Origin: Alkalispirochaeta americana
GTDB lineage: Bacteria > Spirochaetota > Spirochaetia > DSM-27196 > Alkalispirochaetaceae
Assembly: GCF_900156105.1 (NCBI RefSeq)
Contig: NZ_FTMS01000001.1
Location: 124,001 to 188,000, forward strand
Direction of reading: 5' to 3'
Length of the DNA stretch: 64,000 nucleotides
This document shows positions 58,816-64,000 of the stretch, piece after piece. The notes under the pieces are model-generated. The model did no database searches. It saw nothing but the letters and a program-made list of their open reading frames with translations, and was not told where the DNA came from. A program made the translations under genes and the position numbers. The first letter of the stretch is position 1, and every line of letters begins with the position of its first letter.

Positions 58816-60192
58816 ATGGGTTCTATTAATATTGGGATGCGTGGTATCAGAGGAAAGGCTGTCAGGGAGCGTTCTGTCAGCAGAGTTGGCGTTGGTGGAA
58901 TCCGCCCGCTGCGGGAAGAACGGCAACTTGAGGGGGGCTTCTGGAATGCCGCGGTGCCTGCGGTGTGTGTCGTGCCGTTGCAACAGCACGCGGGAAGTCT
59001 GGTGTCGCCGCTGGTGCGTCGGGGAGACCAGGTGCGAGAGGAGATGCCGATTGCCGATGGGTCGGGGCGGTTTGCGCTTCCCGTGCATGCACCGGTTCCC
59101 GGTCGCGTTGCCACGGTGGGGATGACAGAGCTCCTGGATGGCACCCGAAGTCTCGCTGTAAAGATCGAGCTTTCGGGTGAGTTCGATCGCCTGGGGCGGC
59201 AGCGGGAAGAAAATGAATGGGAGGGGCTGGAGCCGGAAGAACTGCGAGGTCTGGTTCGGAACGCCGGCATTATTTTGAGCGGCCGTTCCCCCGTGCCCCT
59301 TCATCTGTACCTTCGACGGGGGTGGGATGTGGTCCCCCCCGTGGTGGTTCTTGATATGGCCGAGACCGAGCCGTACATGACGGCAAACAGGGAAATAGCC
59401 ATCCATTATGCCCGGGAAGTCCTTACGGGTTTTCAGATCGCCGCCAGGATTGCCCGGGCCGAAAGATGGCACATTGTGGCCGTCCGGGGCGATCGCGGGG
59501 CGTGCCGGGCGGTGCGCCAGGCCAGCGCGGGAACTGCCTGGAGAAAAACCCTTCGAATCCATCGGGTTGCCCGGCGTTACCCGGCAAATCTGGAGGAACA
59601 GATACGCCGGAAGGTCTTGTCGTACAGGGCTCTCCGCGAGGAGAGCGGGACCGTTCTGGTGATCGACCCCGCTGCTGCTCTGGCCGTCTACGAGGCGGTG
59701 GTCCTGGGAAAGCCCCAGACAGATCAGGTGGTAGCCGTGGGAGGGGGGGCTGTGAAGCGGCCGGCCCACGTGCGGGTGAAGGTAGGAACGCCTGTGGCCG
59801 ATATATTTGCTGAATGCGGAGCGCTGCGGTCTGCGCCGGCCCGGATTATTGCTGGAGGACCGCTTACGGGAAGGGCTATTCACAACATTGAAGCACCTCT
59901 CCCCAAGGGGGTTTCGGCCCTTCTTGCCCTTACCCACGAAGATGTGCGGGCCGGTGCAGAAATGGCCTGCCTCTCCTGCGGGGCCTGCCTGCGAGCCTGC
60001 CCGGCTGGAATCTTCCCCGTCCAGGTTTGCAACGTCCTGGCCGAGGGGCCTGGCGGGGAGGCTGCGTCGGACTTGATGCGGTGTGTTGAGTGCGGTCTGT
60101 GCGCTCACGTCTGTCCTTCCCGCATCCCTCTGGTGGAGCGGTTGCGGCGAGGCAAGAGAATGCAGAGAAAACATGCAGAGGGGTGGTTATGA
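58816..60192 (+). CDS. rnfC: Rnf-like electron transport complex subunit C
   Basis: Peripheral membrane subunit of 458 residues that connects NAD(H) to the Rnf complex. Two complete [4Fe-4S] motifs are at about 385-397 (CLSCGACLRACP) and 421-433 (CVECGLCAHVCP). The FMN/NADH region is divergent but visible (VLDMAETEPYMTANREIAI, IIAGGPLTGRAI). ATG 58816 has GGAG 9 bp upstream; the track start at 58699 is inside the upstream gene. It is followed with 4-bp overlap by rnfD. Confidence 0.85.
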   Translation: MGSINIGMRGIRGKAVRERSVSRVGVGGIRPLREERQLEGGFWNAAVPAVCVVPLQQHAGSLVSPLVRRGDQVREEMPIADGSGRFALPVHAPVPGRVATVGMTELLDGTRSLAVKIELSGEFDRLGRQREENEWEGLEPEELRGLVRNAGIILSGRSPVPLHLYLRRGWDVVPPVVVLDMAETEPYMTANREIAIHYAREVLTGFQIAARIARAERWHIVAVRGDRGACRAVRQASAGTAWRKTLRIHRVARRYPANLEEQIRRKVLSYRALREESGTVLVIDPAAALAVYEAVVLGKPQTDQVVAVGGGAVKRPAHVRVKVGTPVADIFAECGALRSAPARIIAGGPLTGRAIHNIEAPLPKGVSALLALTHEDVRAGAEMACLSCGACLRACPAGIFPVQVCNVLAEGPGGEAASDLMRCVECGLCAHVCPSRIPLVERLRRGKRMQRKHAEGWL

Positions 60193-61190
60193 ACGATAGA
60201 GTTGCTGCAGGAGCTGTAGAGCTCCCGCAGTTTCCTCATTCCTTTCGGTATCTCACCGTCCACGGGATCTACTGGAGGCTTGTCGTGGCCGCAGCAATCC
60301 CGGTAATAGCGGGGGTGCTGCGGGGCGGTGTTCCGGCTCTGATCCTGGTGGTAGCCTCCGTAACGGGAGCGGTCCTGGCCGATCTGCTTGCCGCTGCGTT
60401 GCTTTCGGGACAATCGGCCCTTCCCTCGGAGGGGCGGGCGGTCTATCTCGGCCTGGTGGTGGCCGCCCTGTTGCCGGTATCGGTGGATCCGGTCATCGCC
60501 ACGGCGGCCTCGCTGCTGACGGTCTTTGCCGGAGTCTGGCTTTTTGGCGGACCGGGGCGGTACTGGATTCATCCTTCTCTGGTGGGAATCGCCCTGGCGG
60601 GAGCCCTGGTTCCTTCGGCGGGAACGGTCCTTGAGGGAGGAGGGGCGACGCTCTTCTCCTTTCTTCCGGAATTGCTTTCTCAGGCTGTGCCTTCCCTTGA
60701 GCATTTTCTTCTGGAGCCCTTGGGCGTCCGGGTTCCCCGGGAGGCCTGGAGTCTCATTCTGGGAGAGACGGGGCTTTCGGGATCTGCCATGACGGCGGGG
60801 CTGGTTTGGCCGTCGCTTCTGGGGGCGATGATTGTTTTCGGTGAGGATCTTGCGCCAGCGGTAACGTCCCTTCTCTTTCTTCTCTCCTATCTGGGGCTGG
60901 TGTGGCTCCTGGGGGGGCTTCCCCTGGGGGAGGGGCTTGCCGGGGGAGATCCGCTTCAGGCGATGTTTATGACCAACGCGGTCTTTGTTCTTGTCTTTGT
61001 CCTGGCTGATCCCGGTAGTCGACCTTCCTCCCGGGGGGGGATGGCTGCCTTCGGTATTCTGGCGGGATCCCTGGCTGCCCTCTTCTGGGTTTCCCGGGAG
61101 GTGGTGATCCCTGCAACAGCAGCGGTTTTTATCGCCGGCTTTTTTATTCCTCTTCTGGATATTCTGGTATGCAAGGTGAGGCGGTGGTGA
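60189..61190 (+). CDS. rnfD: Rnf-like complex subunit D
   Basis: Membrane subunit of 333 residues in the RnfD/NqrB family, with about ten membrane segments. The start overlaps rnfC by 4 bp. The region that normally holds the FMN-bound Thr (SGAT) reads GLSGSAMTAGL, so a covalent flavin cannot be assumed. Length is as expected. The family is clear from the order in the operon and the hydrophobic pattern, less from motifs. Confidence 0.75.
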   Translation: MNDRVAAGAVELPQFPHSFRYLTVHGIYWRLVVAAAIPVIAGVLRGGVPALILVVASVTGAVLADLLAAALLSGQSALPSEGRAVYLGLVVAALLPVSVDPVIATAASLLTVFAGVWLFGGPGRYWIHPSLVGIALAGALVPSAGTVLEGGGATLFSFLPELLSQAVPSLEHFLLEPLGVRVPREAWSLILGETGLSGSAMTAGLVWPSLLGAMIVFGEDLAPAVTSLLFLLSYLGLVWLLGGLPLGEGLAGGDPLQAMFMTNAVFVLVFVLADPGSRPSSRGGMAAFGILAGSLAALFWVSREVVIPATAAVFIAGFFIPLLDILVCKVRRW

Positions 61191-61654
61191 AGGAATCCTT
61201 GCAACGAACAGGAAAAACCCTGGGGCTGGTTCTGGGCGTGCTCCTGGTGGTTCTGACGGCTCATCTGGTCTTTGGCCCCGGAGCGGAACGAATTCAGGCC
61301 AGGGAATTGGCCCGGGCGCTCCGGGAGGTATCCCATGGTGCGGAGATGGCCCCGCAGGGGGTGACTCTGGAGGGCCGGGACTACTGGGAGGTCCCCTCCA
61401 CAGGGGGAGTAGTGATCCGGACCAGCGCCCGGGGGTATCAGTCCCGGCTGGATTTGCTCTTGTATCTCCGGGAGAATCTTTCCCTTGACCGGTTTCTTGT
61501 CGTCCAGGGCTACGAAGGGCCCTATCTGGAGCAACTCCTCTCCCGGGGAACGCTCGATGGGCTCAGCGGGGCCACCTGGACGAGAGGTGCCATTGAACAG
61601 GCTCTGGTGAGCGCCCGGCAGGACCTCATCAGGACAAGAGAGGCTGTGGAATGA
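61187..61654 (+). CDS. rnfG: Rnf-like complex subunit G
   Basis: Membrane-anchored flavin subunit of 155 residues, shorter than typical RnfG. An anchor lies at about 9-30 (LGLVLGVLLVVLTAHLVFG). The FMN motif SGATWT (in DGLSGATWTRGAI) is intact near the C-terminus. GTG 61187 overlaps the rnfD stop and has AAGGTGAGG about 6 bp upstream; ATG 61169 is an alternative. The end overlaps rnfE by 4 bp. Confidence 0.78.
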   Translation: MKESLQRTGKTLGLVLGVLLVVLTAHLVFGPGAERIQARELARALREVSHGAEMAPQGVTLEGRDYWEVPSTGGVVIRTSARGYQSRLDLLLYLRENLSLDRFLVVQGYEGPYLEQLLSRGTLDGLSGATWTRGAIEQALVSARQDLIRTREAVE

Positions 61655-62223
61655 ACCGAGACATAATAAAGGGTGTAGCCGAGGGGAATCCTCTGTGGGT
61701 GACCCCCCTGGCTTTGCCCCTTGCCCTCTTCGCGAGTCAATCCTGGTATATGACAGCGATCTTCGCTCTGGCTGTTCCTCTGTTGCTGGTGCTCACTCAT
61801 GCCATCGCGGCACTTCTGGAGCGCTGGTTTCCGCCAGATTATTCGTTGCTGGTGGTGTTGCTCGTGGGGGGAGCGCTCATTTCGTTAACAGAGTTGGGCC
61901 TTGCCTTTGCCGGAATCATCCTGCCCACCCGGGCGCTTTATCTTTTTCGATCCATCGCTGTCTCGGGGGTGATGCTCTGGCCGGTGAGAGAGGGCTGTCG
62001 CCGGGGTGAATCCTATGCGGATCGGATCTGCCGAATAACAGGGTTGGCCTTGGGTTTTCTTGTGGGTCTTGTGATATTATCGGTTATACGCATTCCCATT
62101 ATCCAGGGGGGCTTCAAGCCGGCCAACTCTGTTGCGTTCGGTCTTTTTCTGCTCGCCCTGGGGCGTATTGTGGTAAATAAAGTGTCCGTCCGGGGAGATT
62201 CCCCGCACAAGGAGAATCATTAG
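61651..62223 (+). CDS. rnfE: Rnf-like complex subunit E
   Basis: Integral membrane subunit of 190 residues, six membrane segments, RnfE/NqrD family. The family normally has one Cys in the first segment (LGLCPLLAV) and one in a middle segment (VNCAIL) that hold an intramembrane iron-sulfur centre. Here the aligned positions read LALPLALFA and VSGVML, without Cys. The only two Cys lie in a loop at 113 and 124. It starts in an ATGA overlap with rnfG. Confidence 0.75.
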   Translation: MNRDIIKGVAEGNPLWVTPLALPLALFASQSWYMTAIFALAVPLLLVLTHAIAALLERWFPPDYSLLVVLLVGGALISLTELGLAFAGIILPTRALYLFRSIAVSGVMLWPVREGCRRGESYADRICRITGLALGFLVGLVILSVIRIPIIQGGFKPANSVAFGLFLLALGRIVVNKVSVRGDSPHKENH

Positions 62224-62225
62224 AC

Positions 62226-62822
62226 ATGCAACTTGGAGCCTTGCTGCTGACCGCGGCGGTGGCACAGAATGTTGTGCTGGTCCATTTTCTGGCGCCCTGG
62301 CCCCTGCCTGATCTGGTTCGATCGGTTCGGCGGAGTGTTCTTTTTTCTCTCGGTATAACGCTTGCACTGGTATGGGTCTCCCTGCTCTATGGAGCTCTTT
62401 TCCGGTTTGTTCTGCTTCCGCTTTCTCTGGAGTATCTGGCAACGGTTTCCCTTCTGGGGGTGCTGGCCTTCTCCTCTGCCGGAGGAATCGCGCTGGTTTC
62501 GTTTTTTTCCCCTTTCTCCCGGGAGCACTGCGCCCGGGTTCTCCCGGTGGTCTTCTTTAACAGCACCCTCTTTGTGGTGCCCATGGCGATCGCCGCCGAG
62601 GTGGATTCCCTCCGCCTCATGCCTGCCGTGGCTGCGGCGGCAGGGCTGGGGCTTTTTTGTGCGCTGGTTCCTGTCGCGGCTGTCATACGACACCTCCAGG
62701 GGGTTCGCTTGCCCCGGGTCCTTCGGGGTGAGGTGATCGTGCTTCTGGCTGCTGCAGTTTTTGCCCTGGCGCTTCAGCAGATCGATGGCCTGCTTGCTTC
62801 ATTTATTTATCCGCTGTGGTAA
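62226..62822 (+). CDS. rnfA: Rnf-like complex subunit A
   Basis: Integral membrane subunit of 198 residues, six membrane segments, RnfA/NqrE family. Conserved Cys positions are altered: LGxCPFLG reads LAPWPLPD near residue 23, and NCAVLG reads NSTLFV in the later segment. It begins 3 bp after the rnfE stop. rnfB, which normally follows rnfA or starts the operon, is absent: the next gene is GH57-like. Confidence 0.75.
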   Translation: MQLGALLLTAAVAQNVVLVHFLAPWPLPDLVRSVRRSVLFSLGITLALVWVSLLYGALFRFVLLPLSLEYLATVSLLGVLAFSSAGGIALVSFFSPFSREHCARVLPVVFFNSTLFVVPMAIAAEVDSLRLMPAVAAAAGLGLFCALVPVAAVIRHLQGVRLPRVLRGEVIVLLAAAVFALALQQIDGLLASFIYPLW

Positions 62823-62914
62823 CTACAGGATGTGGCGATGCCTTCCAGATACAGATGGATCATCCCGGCCGGGTTGCACGGCAAAGGAGGAGAGAGTAAA
62901 CTTCGCTCGGTGTT

Positions 62915-64000
62915 ATGAGTTCGATTAACCTCATTCTTGGTTCCCACAATAGCCAAATTCTCGATCTCTCCGAAGCTGATCAAAAAGCTCAGTATGAGTA
63001 TAGTATCAAGCCGTTTCTAAAGCTTCTCTACAATCGGAGGGATCTGAACTTTACGCTCTACTATTCTGGACTTCTTCTGGAGTGGCTGGAGAAACACCAT
63101 TCCGAGTTTGTCGATGTTCTCCTGGAGATGGTTCGGCGAAAGCAGGTAGAGCTTCTGGGGGGAGCCTTTTTTGAGCCTCTCTTGCCTCTGATTCCCAAGA
63201 CGGACAGAATTGGTCAAATCGAGCGCATGACCACCCATCTGCGCAAGTGCTTTGGTCGACGCCCTCGGGGCGCGTGGGTTCCTGAAAGCGTCTGGGATCA
63301 GCGGATCGCGGCGAGCATGAATACCGGCGGGCTGGATTACGTCCTCTTGCGGGAGTCCGTATTTGGCGGAGGGCTCCCTCTGGAGAACCAGTTCTGGCCC
63401 GTCCTGACCGAGGATCAGGGGAAAACCCTTCTTGTTCTTCCCGTGGCGCATCATCTGAGTGAGACGCTCTTTCAGCAGACCCCTGAGGATGTGATGGCCT
63501 TCCTGAGGCGTGTGAACGAAGAGAATCCCCCACGGCAGGGAGGGGACAATTCAGCCCTGCGGCCCGTGGTGGCCCTGATGTTTAACGGAGCTCAAATTGG
63601 CTACAGCCCCGAGCAATCCGCTGCGGCCATGGTGTGGTACGAGCGGTTTCTGGATCTGGTGACGGCAAACCGGGACTGGATTCATGTGGATGTGCCCGGC
63701 AGAATGCTTCAGCAGGGACGGCCCGTGGATCGTGTCTATGCACCGGCCAGCACGGTATCGGCCCTCCTGGGGCGGTTGTCGCCGAAGGGAGCCTCCGAGG
63801 AAGATCGGGAACCACCGGGAAGTGGCGAGGCACTCCGGATGGAGAAGAGCAGTTTCCGCTCGATCATGGAGATGTATCCCGAGAGTGCACGTCTCTACGC
63901 CCGAATGCAGCATACCCATGTGCTGGTAAACCAGATTCGCGGGGACAAGTACCGGAAAATGACGGCCCGCGAGGAGCTGTGGCGGGGGCAAAGCCATTTT
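62915..64000 (+). CDS. GH57-family protein (4-alpha-glucanotransferase-like), cut by the window end
   Basis: At least 362 residues are visible; the frame runs off the window. GH57 markers are INLILGSHNSQ at the start, LLGGAFFEPLLPLIPKTDRIGQIERM (cited as LGGAFFEPLLPLIPK), and GAWVPESVWD, where the Glu aligns with the catalytic nucleophile. The usual acid/base stretch DDYHF reads RESVF, and the later HDDGEKFG reads NGAQIG, so the second catalytic residue appears to be lost. ATG 62915 is the only start before an in-frame stop; the AGGAGG at 62886 is too far upstream to serve it. Catalytic activity is doubtful. Confidence 0.72.
   Translation, partial: MSSINLILGSHNSQILDLSEADQKAQYEYSIKPFLKLLYNRRDLNFTLYYSGLLLEWLEKHHSEFVDVLLEMVRRKQVELLGGAFFEPLLPLIPKTDRIGQIERMTTHLRKCFGRRPRGAWVPESVWDQRIAASMNTGGLDYVLLRESVFGGGLPLENQFWPVLTEDQGKTLLVLPVAHHLSETLFQQTPEDVMAFLRRVNEENPPRQGGDNSALRPVVALMFNGAQIGYSPEQSAAAMVWYERFLDLVTANRDWIHVDVPGRMLQQGRPVDRVYAPASTVSALLGRLSPKGASEEDREPPGSGEALRMEKSSFRSIMEMYPESARLYARMQHTHVLVNQIRGDKYRKMTAREELWRGQSHF

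Noticed and set aside
62823-62914. A missing or truncated rnfB after rnfA
   Set aside because: The 92-bp gap has no ferredoxin-like motif in any frame, and the following gene is GH57-like.
1-64000. CRISPR arrays, insertion sequences, prophage genes, integrases or rRNA genes
   Set aside because: No regular spaced repeats, transposase or integrase motifs, phage structural genes or rRNA sequences were seen on either strand.

Overview
The window is 64 kb of GC-rich, densely packed bacterial chromosome with about 60 protein genes, one tRNA and no plasmid, phage, IS or CRISPR signature. The gene set fits a free-living anaerobic or facultative spirochaete of the Spirochaeta/Alkalispirochaeta type: a one-chain pyruvate:ferredoxin oxidoreductase, an Rnf-like cluster, GH57 and Asp23-like proteins, and several solute-binding proteins whose exports end in A-G-G. 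This taxonomic reading is an inference from protein style, not a database match.

Layout. 1-2.2 kb: DtxR/MntR-type regulator and a cation-diffusion exporter. 3.3-7.0 kb: first phosphonate/phosphite-type ABC operon (phnD-phnC-phnE-phnE). 7.2-10.4 kb: PFOR on the minus strand. 10.6-15.8 kb: degenerate GH13-like protein, isochorismatase-like hydrolase, MscS channel, Rrf2 regulator, class IV aminotransferase, Nudix hydrolase. 15.9-19.7 kb: purB, a purD-hisI fusion and an HD hydrolase. 19.7-25.8 kb (minus): hybrid sensor kinase, then a Na+/solute symporter with two chimeric genes that exchange halves of an acyl-CoA synthetase and a lipoate-ligase-like protein. 26-29 kb: PfkB-like protein, GPH sugar transporter, DUF2721. 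29-34.7 kb: glycosyltransferase, SlyD, acyl-CoA synthetase, ABC-F ATPase, tRNA-Ala. 35.3-44.6 kb: PhoR/PhoB-like pair, second phn-type ABC operon, and an AfuABC/FbpABC-type ABC operon. 44.6-50.2 kb (minus): dipeptide/oligopeptide ABC operon. 50.4-56.6 kb: HAD phosphatase, Mrp, poly(A) polymerase/CCA family enzyme, TPR protein, P-loop-Asp23 fusion, RluA. 56.7-62.8 kb: an operon led by two membrane proteins and followed by rnfCDGEA without rnfB. The window ends inside a GH57-like gene.

How it fits together. The three plus-strand import operons each carry tandem 11-bp TGTAAC/TGTTC repeats in front of the first gene. That is the architecture of a PHO box, and the PhoR/PhoB-like pair lies next to two of them, so I read the region as a phosphorus-starvation regulon covering two phosphonate/phosphite-type importers and a third importer more likely to carry an organophosphate than iron. 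A stem-loop follows each of the four binding-protein genes, consistent with high binding-protein expression relative to the membrane parts.

A second theme is loss or rearrangement of parts in otherwise familiar enzymes: PFOR lacks its two-cluster ferredoxin domain, the Rnf-like complex lacks RnfB and the intramembrane cluster cysteines, GH13-, GH57- and PfkB-like proteins lack catalytic residues, PurD has altered ligand residues and is fused to HisI, and an acyl-CoA synthetase has been reciprocally exchanged with a lipoate ligase. Short 14-16 bp tandem repeats recur at gene ends. No gene-free stretch exceeds 300 bases.
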